Source of the DNA: Dama dama
Lineage: Eukaryota > Chordata > Mammalia > Artiodactyla > Cervidae
Direction: 5' to 3'
Length of the DNA stretch: 64,000 nt
Assembly: GCF_033118175.1 (NCBI RefSeq)
Contig: NC_083714.1
Span: 2,852,001 to 2,916,000, forward strand
The position numbers were made by a program, and so were the translations under genes. Below are positions 26,692 through 39,902 of the stretch, piece after piece; positions within the stretch are counted from its first letter, which is position 1, and every line of letters begins with the position of its first letter. The notes below the pieces were generated by a model. It did no database searches. It saw nothing but the letters and a program-made list of their open reading frames with translations, and was not told the DNA's origin.

Positions 26692-28887
26692 GTTCAAAAA
26701 CATGAAGAGCCTGAAAAGGAGTGAAAATTATGAAGAGCTTCAAAATGTGTCAAAATATGAGGAGCATGAAACAGTCTGAAAAATAGGAGGAGCATGAAGC
26801 TGTGTTCAAAAACATGAAGAGCCTGAGAAGGTGTGAAAAATATGAAGAGCTTAAAAAGGTGTGAAATACATGAGGTGCATGAAATGGTCTGAAAAATACG
26901 AGGAACATGAAGTGGTGTTGAAAAACATGAAGAGCCTGAAATGATATGAAATATATGAAGAGCTTCAAAAGGTGTCAACAATATGAGGAGCATGAACCGG
27001 TCTGAAAAATAGGAGGAGCATGAAGCGGTGTTGAGGAACATGAAGAGCCTGAAAAGGAGTGAAAAATATGAAGAGCTTCAAAAGGTGTGAAAAATATGAA
27101 GAGCTTCCAAAGGTGTCGAAAATAAGATGAGATGAAACGGTGTGAAAAATAGGAGGAGCATGAGGTGGTGTTGGAAAACATGAAGTGTTTGAAAAGTTGT
27201 GAAATATATGAACAGCTTCAAAAGGTGTGAAAAATATGAGCAGCTTCAAAAAGTGTCAATAATATGAGGAGATTGAAACGGTCTGAAAAACAGGAGGAGC
27301 ATGAAACAATGTTGAAAAACATGAAGAGCCTTAAAAGGAGTGAAAAATATGAAGAGCTTCAAATGCTGTCAAAAATATGAGGAGGTTGAAACGGTCTGAA
27401 AAACAGGAGGAGCATGAAGTGGTGTTGAAAAACATGAAGAGCCTGAAAAGGTTTGAAAAATATGAAAAGCTTCAAAAGGTGTCAAAAATATGAGGAGCAT
27501 GAAACGGTCTGAAAAACAGGAGGAGCATGAAGTGGTGTTGAAAAAGATGAAGAGCCTAAAAAGGTGTGAAAAATATGAAGAGCTTCAAAAGGTGTCAAAA
27601 ATATGAGGAGAATGAAACGGTCTGAAATTTAGGAGGAGCATGAAGCGGTGTTGAAAAACATGAAGAGCCTGAAAACGTGTGAAAAATATGAAGAGCTTCA
27701 AAAGGTGTGAAAAATATGAAGAGCTTCCAAAGGTGTCGAAAACAAGATGAGATGAAACGGTGTGAAAAATAGGAGGAGCATGAGGAGGTGTTGAAAAACA
27801 TGAAGTGTTTGAAAAGGTGTGAAATATATGAACAGCTTCAAAAGGTGTGAAAAATATGAGCAGGTTCAAAAAGTGTCAATAATATGAGGAGACTGAAACG
27901 GTGTGAAAAACAGGAGGAGCATGAAACAATGTTGAAAAACATGAAGAGCCTTAAAAGGTGTGTAAAATATGAAGAGCTTCAAATGCTGTCAAAAATATGA
28001 GGAGGTTGAAACGGTCTGAAAAACAGGAGGGGCATGAAGTGGTGTTGAAAAACATGAAGAGCCTGAAAAGGTGTGAAAAATATGAAGAGCTTCAAAAGGT
28101 GTCAAAAATATGAGGAGCATGAAACGGTCTGAAAAACAGGAGGAGCATGAAGTGTTGTTGAAAAACATGAAGAGCCTAAAAAGGTGTGAAAAATATGAAG
28201 AGCTTCAAATATGAGAAAAATATGAGGAGAATGAAACGGTCTGAAATTTAGGAGGAGCATGAAGCGGTGTTGAAAAACATGAAGAGCCTGAAAACGTGTG
28301 AAAAATATGAAGAGCTTCAAATGGTGTGAAATACATGAGGAGGATGAAACGGTCTGAAAAATACGAGGAGCATGAAGCGATGTTCAAAAACATGAAGAGC
28401 CTGAAAAGGTGTGAAAAACATGAAGAGCTTCAAAAGGTGTCAAAAATATGAGGAGCATGATATGGTCTGAAAAATAGGAGGAGCATGAAGCGGTGTTCAA
28501 AACATGAAGAGCCTAAAAAGGTGTGAAAAATATGAAGAGCTTCAAAAGGTGTCAAAAATATGAGGAGCATGAAACGTTCTGAAAAATATGATGAGCATGA
28601 AAAGGTTTTGCAAATCATGAAGAGCCTGAAAAAGTGTGAAAAATATGAAGAGCTTCAAAAGGTGTGAAAAATATGAAGAGCTTCAAAAGGTGTCAAAAAT
28701 ATGAAGAGCTTCAAAAGGAGTCAAAAATATGAGAAGCATGAAACGACAGAAAAATAGGAGGAGCTTGAAGTGGTGTTGAAAAACATGAAGAGCATGGAAA
28801 GGTGTGAAATATATGAAGAGCTTCAAAAGTTGTCAAAAATATAAGGAGCATGAAACTGTCTGAAAAAGAGGAGGAGCATGAAGCGGT
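26692..28887 (+). repeat. 2,196-bp tandem duplication, copy 1
   Basis: From the shared gttcaaaaacatgaagagcc at 26692 the sequence recurs at an offset of 2,196 bp (28888 onward). I saw no differences in the parts I compared. The unit contains an internal 620-bp repeat. The breakpoints lie in a short stretch common to most 113-bp units, as expected for unequal exchange between sister copies. Confidence 0.9.
27000..28330 (+). repeat. 620-bp repeat, about two copies, nested in the 2,196-bp unit
   Basis: The stretch around 27130 (gatgaaacggtgtgaaaaat) recurs near 27750. The marker caaatgctgtcaaaaatatg lies near 27360 and 27980. The offset is 620 bp with some substitutions, so this duplication is older than the 2,196-bp one. 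Because the larger unit is itself doubled, the 620-bp pattern also appears at about 29196-30526. Confidence 0.8.
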
Positions 28888-31083
28888 GTTCAAAAACATG
28901 AAGAGCCTGAAAAGGAGTGAAAATTATGAAGAGCTTCAAAATGTGTCAAAATATGAGGAGCATGAAACAGTCTGAAAAATAGGAGGAGCATGAAGCTGTG
29001 TTCAAAAACATGAAGAGCCTGAGAAGGTGTGAAAAATATGAAGAGCTTAAAAAGGTGTGAAATACATGAGGTGCATGAAATGGTCTGAAAAATACGAGGA
29101 ACATGAAGTGGTGTTGAAAAACATGAAGAGCCTGAAATGATATGAAATATATGAAGAGCTTCAAAAGGTGTCAACAATATGAGGAGCATGAACCGGTCTG
29201 AAAAATAGGAGGAGCATGAAGCGGTGTTGAGGAACATGAAGAGCCTGAAAAGGAGTGAAAAATATGAAGAGCTTCAAAAGGTGTGAAAAATATGAAGAGC
29301 TTCCAAAGGTGTCGAAAATAAGATGAGATGAAACGGTGTGAAAAATAGGAGGAGCATGAGGTGGTGTTGGAAAACATGAAGTGTTTGAAAAGTTGTGAAA
29401 TATATGAACAGCTTCAAAAGGTGTGAAAAATATGAGCAGCTTCAAAAAGTGTCAATAATATGAGGAGATTGAAACGGTCTGAAAAACAGGAGGAGCATGA
29501 AACAATGTTGAAAAACATGAAGAGCCTTAAAAGGAGTGAAAAATATGAAGAGCTTCAAATGCTGTCAAAAATATGAGGAGGTTGAAACGGTCTGAAAAAC
29601 AGGAGGAGCATGAAGTGGTGTTGAAAAACATGAAGAGCCTGAAAAGGTTTGAAAAATATGAAAAGCTTCAAAAGGTGTCAAAAATATGAGGAGCATGAAA
29701 CGGTCTGAAAAACAGGAGGAGCATGAAGTGGTGTTGAAAAAGATGAAGAGCCTAAAAAGGTGTGAAAAATATGAAGAGCTTCAAAAGGTGTCAAAAATAT
29801 GAGGAGAATGAAACGGTCTGAAATTTAGGAGGAGCATGAAGCGGTGTTGAAAAACATGAAGAGCCTGAAAACGTGTGAAAAATATGAAGAGCTTCAAAAG
29901 GTGTGAAAAATATGAAGAGCTTCCAAAGGTGTCGAAAACAAGATGAGATGAAACGGTGTGAAAAATAGGAGGAGCATGAGGAGGTGTTGAAAAACATGAA
30001 GTGTTTGAAAAGGTGTGAAATATATGAACAGCTTCAAAAGGTGTGAAAAATATGAGCAGGTTCAAAAAGTGTCAATAATATGAGGAGACTGAAACGGTGT
30101 GAAAAACAGGAGGAGCATGAAACAATGTTGAAAAACATGAAGAGCCTTAAAAGGTGTGTAAAATATGAAGAGCTTCAAATGCTGTCAAAAATATGAGGAG
30201 GTTGAAACGGTCTGAAAAACAGGAGGGGCATGAAGTGGTGTTGAAAAACATGAAGAGCCTGAAAAGGTGTGAAAAATATGAAGAGCTTCAAAAGGTGTCA
30301 AAAATATGAGGAGCATGAAACGGTCTGAAAAACAGGAGGAGCATGAAGTGTTGTTGAAAAACATGAAGAGCCTAAAAAGGTGTGAAAAATATGAAGAGCT
30401 TCAAATATGAGAAAAATATGAGGAGAATGAAACGGTCTGAAATTTAGGAGGAGCATGAAGCGGTGTTGAAAAACATGAAGAGCCTGAAAACGTGTGAAAA
30501 ATATGAAGAGCTTCAAATGGTGTGAAATACATGAGGAGGATGAAACGGTCTGAAAAATACGAGGAGCATGAAGCGATGTTCAAAAACATGAAGAGCCTGA
30601 AAAGGTGTGAAAAACATGAAGAGCTTCAAAAGGTGTCAAAAATATGAGGAGCATGATATGGTCTGAAAAATAGGAGGAGCATGAAGCGGTGTTCAAAACA
30701 TGAAGAGCCTAAAAAGGTGTGAAAAATATGAAGAGCTTCAAAAGGTGTCAAAAATATGAGGAGCATGAAACGTTCTGAAAAATATGATGAGCATGAAAAG
30801 GTTTTGCAAATCATGAAGAGCCTGAAAAAGTGTGAAAAATATGAAGAGCTTCAAAAGGTGTGAAAAATATGAAGAGCTTCAAAAGGTGTCAAAAATATGA
30901 AGAGCTTCAAAAGGAGTCAAAAATATGAGAAGCATGAAACGACAGAAAAATAGGAGGAGCTTGAAGTGGTGTTGAAAAACATGAAGAGCATGGAAAGGTG
31001 TGAAATATATGAAGAGCTTCAAAAGTTGTCAAAAATATAAGGAGCATGAAACTGTCTGAAAAAGAGGAGGAGCATGAAGCGGT
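28888..31083 (+). repeat. 2,196-bp tandem duplication, copy 2
   Basis: Adjacent second copy of 26692-28887. It ends where 31083 onward reads ggtgtaaaaatatgaag while copy 1 would continue with ggagtgaaaatt. Apparent near-identity over more than 2 kb points to a very recent event or to an assembly duplication. Confidence 0.9.
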
Positions 31084-32883
31084 GTTCAAAAACATGAAGA
31101 GCCTGAAAAGGTGTAAAAATATGAAGAGCTTAAAAAGGTGTAAAAAATACGAGGAGCTTAAAAAGGTGTGAAAAATATTAGGAGCATGAAACTGACTGAA
31201 AAATAGGAGGAGCATGAAGTGGTGTTGAAAAATATGAAGAGCCTGAAAAGGTGTGAAATATATGAAGAGCTAAAAAAGGTTTCAAAAATATGAGGAGCAT
31301 GAAATGGTCAGAAAAATATGAGGAGCACGAAACTGTCTGAAATAGGAGGAGCATTAAACGTTGTTGAAAAAGATGAAGAGCATGAAAAGGTGAGAAAAAT
31401 ATGTAGAGCTTCAAAAGGTGTCAAAAATATGAGGAAGACGAAATGGTCTGAAAAATAGGACGAGCATGAAGCGGTGTTGAAAAACATGAAGAGCCTGACA
31501 TGGTGTGAAAAATATGAAGAGCTTCAAAAGGTTTCAAAAATATGAGGAGCATGAAACCGTCTAAAAATATGACGAGCATGAAATGGTGTTGAAAAACATG
31601 AAGAGCCTCAAAAGGTGTGAAAAATATGAAGAGCTTCAAAAGGTGTCAAAAAAATGAGGAGCATGAAACGGTCTGAAAAATAGGAGGAGCATGAAACGAT
31701 GTTGAAAAACATGAAGACATGATAAGGTGTGAAAAATATGAAGAGCTTCCAAAGGTGTCAAAAATATGAGGAGCATGAAACGGTCTGAAAAATAGGAGGA
31801 GCATGATACGATGTTGAAATACATGAAGACATGAAAAGGTGTGAAATATATGAAGAGCTTCAAAAGGTGTCAAAATAATGAGGAGCATGAAACGGTCTGA
31901 AAAATAGGAGGAGCATGAAACGGTGTTGAAAAACATGAAGAGATTCAAAATGTGTCAGAAATATGAGGAGCTTGAAACCGTCTGAAAAATCGGAGGAGCA
32001 TGAAACGGTGTTGAGAAACATGAAGAGCATGAAGAGGTGTGAAAAATATGAAGAGCTTCAAAAGGTGGCCAAAATTTGAGGATCATGAAACGGTCTGATA
32101 CATATGAGGAGCATGAAACGGTCTGCCATATAGGAGGAGCATGAAACGGTGTTGAAAAACATGAAGAGCCTGAAAATTGTGAAAAATATGAAGAGCATCA
32201 AAAGCTGCCAAAAATAGGAGGAGCATGAAACGGTCTGAAAAATATGAAAGAGCATGAAACGGTTTGACAAATAGGAGGAGCATGAAACGTGGTGAAAAAC
32301 ATGAAGAGCTTCAAAAGGTGTCAAAAATAGGAGGAGCACGATACTGTCTGAAAAATAAGAGGAGCATGAAACAGTCTGAAAAATAGGAGGAGCATGAAAC
32401 AGTGGAGAAATATATGAAGAGCTTCAAAAGGTGTCAAAAATATGAGGAGAAAGAAACGGTCAGAAAAATAGGAGGAGCATGAAACGGTGTTGAAAACATG
32501 AAGAGCATGAAAAGGTGTGAAATATATGAAGAGCTTCAAAAAGTGTCCAAAATATGAGGTGCATGAAACTGTCTGATAATAGGAGGAGCATGAAACGGTC
32601 TGGTAAATAGGCGGAGCATTAAACGGTTTTGAAAAACATGAAGAGCTTCAAAAGGTGTCAAAAATTTGAGGAGGATGAAACGGTCTGAAAAATATGAGGA
32701 GCTTGAAACAGTCTGCAAAATAGTAGTAGCATGAAACGGTGTTCAAAAACATGAAGAGCTTCAAAAGTTGTCAAAAATATGAGGAGCATGAAACGGTCTG
32801 TAAAATAGGAGGAGCATGAAATGGTGTTGAAAAACCTGAAGAGCATGAAAAGGTGTGAAAAATATGAAGAGCTTCAAAAGTTG

Positions 32884-35800
32884 TCAAAAATACGAGGAGC
32901 ATGAAAAGGTGTGAAAAATATAAGGAGCATGAAAAGGTGTGAAAAATACGAGGAGCATGAAAAGGTGTGAAAAATAAGAGGAGCATGAAAAGTTGTGAAA
33001 AACACGAGGAGTATGAATAGGTGTGAAAAACATGAAAAGCATGAAACAGTGTGAAAAATACAGGAGCATGAAAAGGTACGAAAAATACGAGGAGCATGGA
33101 AAGGTGTGAAAAATTTGAGGAGCATGAAACGGTCTGAAAAATATGAAGAGCATGAAATGGTGTGAAAAACACGAGCAGCATGAAAAGTTGTGGAAAACAC
33201 GAAGTGCATGTAAATGTGTGAAAAATTCGAAGAGCAAGAAAAGGTTTGCAAAATACGAAGAGCATGTAAAGGTGTGAAAAATACGAGGAGCATTAAAGGT
33301 GTGAAAATTACGAGGAGCATGAAAAGGTGTGAAAAATAGTAGGAGCATGAAAAGGTCTGAAAAATACGAGGACCATGAAAAGTTGTGAAAAATACGTAGA
33401 ACATTAAAAGGTGTGAGAAAAACAAGGAGCATGAAAAGGTGTGAAAAATACGAGGAGCATATAAAGGTCTAAAAATATGAGGAGCGTGAAACGGTCTAAA
33501 AAATGTGAGGAGCATGAAACTGCGTGAAAATAGAAAGAGCATGAAACGGTGTGAAAAACATGAAGACCTTTAAAACGTGTCAGAAATATGAGGACCATGA
33601 AAAGATGTGAAAAATATGAGGAGCATGAAACGGTATGAAAAATAGGAGGAGCATGAAAATGTGTCAAAAATATGAAGAGCATGAAAAGTTGTGAAATATA
33701 TGAGGAGCATGAAAAGGTGTGAAAAATACGAGGAGCACAAAAAGGTCTGAAAGTACGAGGACCATGAAAAGGTCTGAAAAATACGAGGAGCATGAAAAGG
33801 TCTATAAAATATGAGGAGCATGTAAAGGTCAGAAAAATACGAGGAGCATGAAAAGGTGTGAAAAATATGAGGAGCATGAAAAGGTGTGAAATATATGAGG
33901 AGCATGAAAAATTGTAAAAAACACGAAGAGCATGAAAATGTGTGAAAAACACGAAGAGCATGAAAATGTATAAAAATTCGAAGAGCATGAAAAGGTTTGA
34001 AAAACACGAAGAGCATGAAAAGGTGGGAACAATACAAGGAGCATGAAAAGGTTTGTAAAATACGAGGAGCATGAAAAGATGTGAAAAATCCGAGGAGCAC
34101 GAAAAGGTCTGAAATATACGAGGACCATGAAAAGTTCTAAAAAATACGACTGGCATGACAAGGTGGGAAAAATATGAAGAGCATGAAAAGGTGTGAAAAA
34201 TATGAGGAGCATGAAAAGGTGTGAAAAATACGAAGAGCATGAAAAGGTGTGAAAAATACAAGGAGCATGAAAAGGTGTGAACAATAGTAGGAGCATGAAA
34301 AGGTCTAAAAAATTTGAGGAGGATGAAATGGAGTGAAAATATGAAGATCATGAAACAGTGTGAAAAATATGAAGACCTTTTAAACGTGTCAAATATATGA
34401 GGAGCATGAAAAGATGTGAAAAATATGAGGAGCATTAAAATATGTCAATTATATGAAGAGCATGAAAAGTTGTGAAATATATGAGGAGCATGAAAAGGTG
34501 TGAAAAACACGAGGAGTACGAAAAGGTCTGCAAATAAGAGGAGTACGAAAAGGTCTGAAAAATATGAGGAGCATGAAAAGGTGTGAAAACTACAAAGTGC
34601 ATGAAAATGTGTGAAAAATTCGAAGAGCAGGAAAAGGTTTGAAAAATACGAAGAGCATGTAAAGGTGTGAAAAATACGAAGAGCATGTAAAGGTGTGAAA
34701 AATACGGAGAATTAAAGGTGTGAAAAATACGAGGAGCATGAAAAGGTGTGAAAAATGCAATGAGAAAGAAAATGTGCTAAAAATACGAGGAGCATGAAAA
34801 GGTGGGAAAAATAGAAGGAGCATGAAAAGGTCTGAAAAATATGAGGAACATGAAAAGGTGTGAAAACTACAAAGAGCATGAAAAGGTGTGAAAAATTCGA
34901 AGAGCAGGAAAACGTGTGAAAAATACTAGGAGCATGAAAATGTCTGAAAAATACGAGAAGCATGAAAAGATCTGAAAAATATGAGAAGCATGAAAAGGTG
35001 TGAAAAATATGAGGAGCATGAAACGGTGTGAAATTATGAAGAGCATGAAACGGTGTTAAAAATATGAAGAGCATGAAACGGTGTGAAAAACACGAGCAGC
35101 AAGAAAAAATGTGGAAAACACGAAGTGCATGATAATGTGTGAAAAATTCGAAGAGCATGAAAAGGTTTGAAAAATACGAAGAGCATGTAAAGGTGTGAAA
35201 AATACGGAGAATTAAAGGTGTGAAAAATACGAGGAGCATGAAAAGGTGTGAAAAATACGATGAGAAAGAAAATCTGCTAAAAACACAAGGAGCATGAAAA
35301 GGTGGGAAAACTAGTAGGAGCATGAAAAGGTCTGAAAAATACGAGGAACATGAAACGGTGTGAAAATATAAAGAGCATGAAACGGTGTGAAAAATATGAA
35401 GACCTTTAAAAGGTGTCAAAAATATGAGGAGTATGAAAAGATGTGAAAAACATGAGGATCATGAAATGGTATGAAAAATATGAGAAGCATGAAATATGTA
35501 AAAAATATGAAGAGCATGAAAAGTTGTGAAAAATATGAAGAGCATGAAATGGTTTGAAAAGTATAAAGAGCATGAAAAGTTGTGCAAAATACAAAGAGCA
35601 TGAGTGGTGTGAAATATACGAAGACAATGAAAAGATGTGAAAAATTATGAAAAGCATGAAAGGTTGTGAAAAATACAAAGAGCATGAAAAGGTTTGAAAA
35701 ATACAAAGTGCATGAAAAGGTGTGAAAAATACGAGGAGCATGAAACGATGTGAAAAATACGAGGAGCATGAAAAGTTCTGAAAAACACGAGGAGCATGAA

Positions 35801-37435
35801 AAGGTCTGAAAAATACGAGGAGCATGAAAAGTTCTGAAAAACACGAGGAGCATGAAAAGGTCTGAAAAATACGATGAGAAAGAAAATGTGCTAAAAATAC
35901 GAGGAGCATGAAAAGGTGGTAAAAATAGTAGGAGCATGAAAAGGTCTGAAAAATACGAGGAACATGAAACGGTGTGAAAATATAAAGAGCATGAAACGGT
36001 GTGAAAAATATGAAGACCTTTAAAAGGTGTCAAAAATATGAGGAGCATGAAAAGATGGGAAAAATATGAGGAGCATTAAAATATGTCAATAATATGAAGA
36101 GCATGAAAAGTTGTGAAATATATGAGGAGCATGAAATGGTGTGAAAAACACGAGGAGTACGAAAATGTCTGCAAATATGAGGAGTATGAAAAGGTCTGAA
36201 AATATGAGGAGAATGAAAAGGTGTGAAAACAACGAAGTGCATGAAAATGTGTGAAAAATATGAAGAGCATGAAAAGGTTTGAAAAACACGAAGAGCATGT
36301 AAAGGTGTGAAAAATACGAGGAGCATTAAAGGTGTGAAAAATACGAGGAGCATGAAAAGGTGTGAAAAATACGATGAGAAAGAAAATGTGCTAAAAATAC
36401 AAGGAGCATGAAAAGGTGGGAAAAATAGTAGGAGCATTTAAAGGTGTGAAAAATACGAGGAAAATGAAACGGTGTGAAAATATAAAGAGCATGAAACGGT
36501 GTGAAAAATATGAAGACCTTTAAAAGGTGTCAAAAATATGAGGAGCATGAAAAGATATAAAAAATATGAGGAGCATGAAATGGTATGAAAAATATGAGGA
36601 GCATGAAATATGTAAAAAATATGAAGAGCATGAAAAGTTGTGAAAAATATGAAGAGGATGAAAAGATGTGAAAAATATGAAGAGCATGAAATGGTTTGAA
36701 AAGTATGAAAAGCTTGAAAAGGTGTGAAAAATACAAAGAGCATCATGGGTGTGAAATATACGAAGACAATGAAAAGGTGTGAAAAATTATGAAAAGCATG
36801 AAAAGTTGTGAAAAATACAAAGAGCATGAAAAGGTTTGAAAAATACAAAGTGCATGAAAAGGTGTGAAAAATACGAGGAGCATGAAACTGTGTGAAAAAT
36901 GCGAAAGCATGAAATGCTGTGAAAAATACGAGGACCAGGAAAAGGTCTGAAAAATACGAGGAGCATGAAAAGGTGTGAAAAATACGAGGAGCATGAAAAG
37001 GTGTGAAAGATACGAGGAGCATGAAAAGGTGTGAACAATACTAGGAGCATGAAAATGTCTGAAAAATACGATGAGCATGAAAAGGTGTGAAAAATATGCG
37101 GAGTATGAAACGGTGTGATAAATATGAGGAGCATGAAACGGTTTCAAAAATATGAGGAACATGAAAAGGTGTGAAAAATACGAAGAGCATGAAAAGGTGT
37201 GAAATATACGAAGAGCATAAAAAGGTGTGAAAAATTACCAAGAGAATGAAAATGTCTGAAAAATACAAAGAGCATGAAAATGTGTGAAAAATACCAAGAG
37301 CATGAAACGGTGTGAAAAATATGAGGAGCATGAAACGGTGTAAAAATGAAGCCCATGAAACGGTGTGAAAAATATGGAGCACATGAAGAGATGTGAAAAA
37401 TATTTAGAGCATGAAAAGGTGTGAAAAATATGAAG
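32884..37435 (+). repeat. Simple 28-bp domain of the central satellite, first part
   Basis: At about 32884 the four-unit pattern ends and successive units share one form, aaaaatacgaggagcatg followed by aaaaggtgt or aaaaggtct. The gagcttc and gagcctg variants of the 113-bp domain largely disappear. Units of 27 bp (cattaaaggtgtg) and other length variants recur in fixed order and mark a mosaic of roughly 0.5-1-kb segments shared with 38.6-42.2 kb. Confidence 0.85.
36020..36280 (+). repeat. Dispersed duplicate within the 28-bp domain, copy 1
   Basis: This 260-bp stretch recurs at 39903-40163 (offset 3,883 bp). It includes gcattaaaatatgtcaataa and gtctgcaaatatgagg. Related, less similar copies lie near 34430-34620. 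Confidence 0.75.
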
Positions 37436-38625
37436 AGGTTCAAAAGGTATAAAAAATATGAGGAGCATGAAACGTTCTGAAAAATATGAGAAGCATGAAA
37501 CGGTGTTGAAAAACATGAAGAGCTTCAAAAGGTGTCAAAAATATGAGGAGCAAGAAACGGTCTGAAAGATAGGAGGAGCATGAAACGGTGTTGAAAAACA
37601 TGAAGAACATGAAAAGGTGTGAAATATATGTAGAGCTTCAAAAGATGTCAAAAATATGAGAAGCATGAAACGGTCTGAAATATAGGAGTAGCATGAAATG
37701 GTGATGAAAAACATGAAGAGCCTGAAAAGGTGTGAAAAATATCAAGAGCTTCAAAACGTGTCAAAAATATAAGGGGCATGAAACGGTCTGAAAAATAGGA
37801 GGAGCATGAAACCGTCTGTAAAATAGGAGGAGCATGAAACTGTGTTGAAAAACATTTAGAGCTTCAAAATGTGTCAAAAATATGAGGAGCATGTAACGGT
37901 CTGAAAAATATGAGGAGCATGAAACGGTCTGAAAAATAAGAGGAGCATGAAACGATGTTGAGAACATGAAGAGCCTGAAAAGGTGTGAATAATATGAAAA
38001 GCTTCAAAAGTTGTCAAAAATATGAGGAGCATGAAACGGTCTCAAAAAAAAGAGGAGCATGAAATGGTCTGAAAATATAAGGAGCATGAAATTGTGTTGA
38101 AAAACATGCAGGGCCTAAAAGGTGTGAAAAATATGAAGAGCTCCAAACCTGTGAAATATATGAGGAGCATGAAACGGTCTGAAAAATAGGAGGAGCATGA
38201 AGTGGTGTTTAAAAACATGAAGAGCCTGAAAAGGTGTGAAATACATGAAGAGCTTCAAAAGCTGTCAAAAATAGGAGGAGCATGAAACGGTCTGAAAAAT
38301 ATGAAGGAGCATGTAACGGTGTTGAAAAACATGAAGAGCTTCAAAAGGTGTCAAAAAATGAGAAGCATGAAACGGTCTGAAAAATAGGAGGAGCATGAAA
38401 CGATGTTGAAAAACATTAAGAGCTTCAAAAGGTGTCAAAAATATGAGGAGCATGAAAAGGTCTGAAAAATAGGAGGAGCATGAAACGGTCTGCAAAATAG
38501 GAGGAATATGAAAAGGTGTGAAAAATATGAAGAGCTTCAAAAGGTATCAAATATATGAGGAGCATGAAACGGTCTGAAAAATAGGAGGAGCAGGAAACGG
38601 TGTGGAAAAACATAAAGTGCATGAA
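37436..38625 (+). repeat. Island of 113-bp-type units inside the simple 28-bp domain
   Basis: Variants typical of the left domain return here: gagcttcaaaaggtgtc, aataggaggagcatgaaac, ggtgttgaaaaacatgaag. They are less regularly ordered than in the left domain and resemble 31.4-32.9 kb most. On both sides the sequence is the simple tacgaggagcatgaaaagg type. The island and its right neighbour look like a second copy of the boundary at 32.88 kb. Confidence 0.8.
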
Positions 38626-38649
38626 AGGTGTGAAAAATACGAGGAGCAT

Positions 38650-39275
38650 GAAAAGGTGTGAAAAATATAAGGAGCATGAAAAGGTGTGAAAAATACGAGG
38701 AGCATGAAAATATGTGAAAAATAAAAGGAGCATGAAAAGCTGTGAAAAACACGAGGAGCATGAATAGGTGTGAAAAACATGAAAAGCATGAAACAGTGTG
38801 AAAAATACAGGAGCATGAAAAGGTACGAAAAATACGAGGAGCATGGAAAGGTGTGAAAAATTTGAGGAGCATGAAACGGTCTGAAAAATATGAAGAGCAT
38901 GAAATGGTGTGAAAAACATGAGCAGCATGAAAAGTTGTGGAAAACACGAAGTGCATGTAAATGTGTGAAAAATTCGAAGAGCATGAAAAGGTTTGCAAAA
39001 TACGAAGAGCATGTAAAGGTGTGAAATATACGAGGAGCATTAAAGGTGTGAAAAATACGAGGAGCATGAAAAGGTGTGAAAAATATAAGGAGCATGAAAA
39101 GGTGTGAAAAATACGAGGAGCATGAAAATATGTGAAAAATAAAAGGAGCATGAAAAGCTGTGAAAAACACGAGGAGCATGAATAGGTGTGAAAAACATGA
39201 AAAGCATGAAACAGTGTGAAAAATACAGGAGCATGAAAAGGTACGAAAAATACGAGGAGCATGGAAAGGTGTGAA
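38650..39275 (+). repeat. 418-bp tandem duplication (about 15 units), partial second copy
   Basis: The series agcatgaaaatatgtg, ataaaaggagcatg, gaataggtgtgaaaaacatg and aaaggtacgaaaaatacg starts at 38701 and again at 39119. The offset of 418 bp is 15 units minus two bases. A further relative lies at 32.88-33.1 kb and a weaker one at 43.8-43.95 kb. Confidence 0.8.
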
Positions 39276-39902
39276 AAATACGAGGAGAATGAAAAGGTGT
39301 GAAATATATGAGGAGCATGAAAAATTGTAAAAAACACGAAGAGCATGAAAATGTGTGAAAAACACGAAGAGCATGAAAATGTATAAAAATTCGAAGAGCA
39401 TGAAAAGGTTTGAAAAACACGAAGAGCATGAAAAGGTGGGAACAATACAAGGAGCATGAAAAGGTCTGTAAAATACGAGGAGCATGAAAAGATGTGAAAA
39501 ATCCGAGGAGCATGTAAAGGTCTGAAATATACGAGAACCATGAAAAGTTCTAAAAAATACGACTGGCATGACAAGGTGGGAAAAATACGAAGAGCATGAA
39601 AAGGTGTGAAAAGTACGAAGAGCATGAAAAGGTGTGAAAAATACAAGGAGCATGAAAAGGTGTGAAAAATACGATGAGAAAGAAAATGTGCGAAAAATAC
39701 GAGAAGCATGAAAAGGTGTGAACAATATTAGGAGCATGAAAAGGTCTGAAAAATACGAGGAGCATGAAAAGGTGTGAAAAATGCGAGGAGCATGAAACGG
39801 TGTTAAAAAAACAGGAGCATGAAAAGGTCTAAAAAATTTGAAGAGCATGAAACGGTGTGAAAATATGAAGATCATGAAACAGTGTGAAAAATATGAAGAC
39901 CT

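Larger units (their letters stand above)
6977..32883 (+). repeat. 113-bp tetrameric domain of the 28-bp satellite
   Basis: Four distinguishable units alternate. The first contains gaagagcttcaaaaggtgt, the second gaggagcatgaaacggtct, the third (29 bp) ggaggagcatgaagcggtgtt, the fourth catgaagagcctgaaaagg. Together they make 28+28+29+28 = 113 bp, which is confirmed by the 113-bp spacing of long matching stretches (for example near 17185, 17298 and 17411, and in the 24.5-24.8-kb pair). Occasional unit losses or gains break the phase, for example extra gagcttc units near 7.6-7.8 kb and 16.5-16.8 kb. The last 1.8 kb becomes less regular before the switch to simple 28-bp units. Confidence 0.88.

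Noticed and set aside
6977..32883. Derivation of the 28-bp unit from the 31-bp subrepeats of the flanking satellite (tttcaaaggatgtg against cttcaaaaggtgtg)
   Set aside because: The resemblance covers about 14 bases of low-complexity sequence and does not extend. It can be chance; an alignment of consensus units with a shuffled control would be needed.
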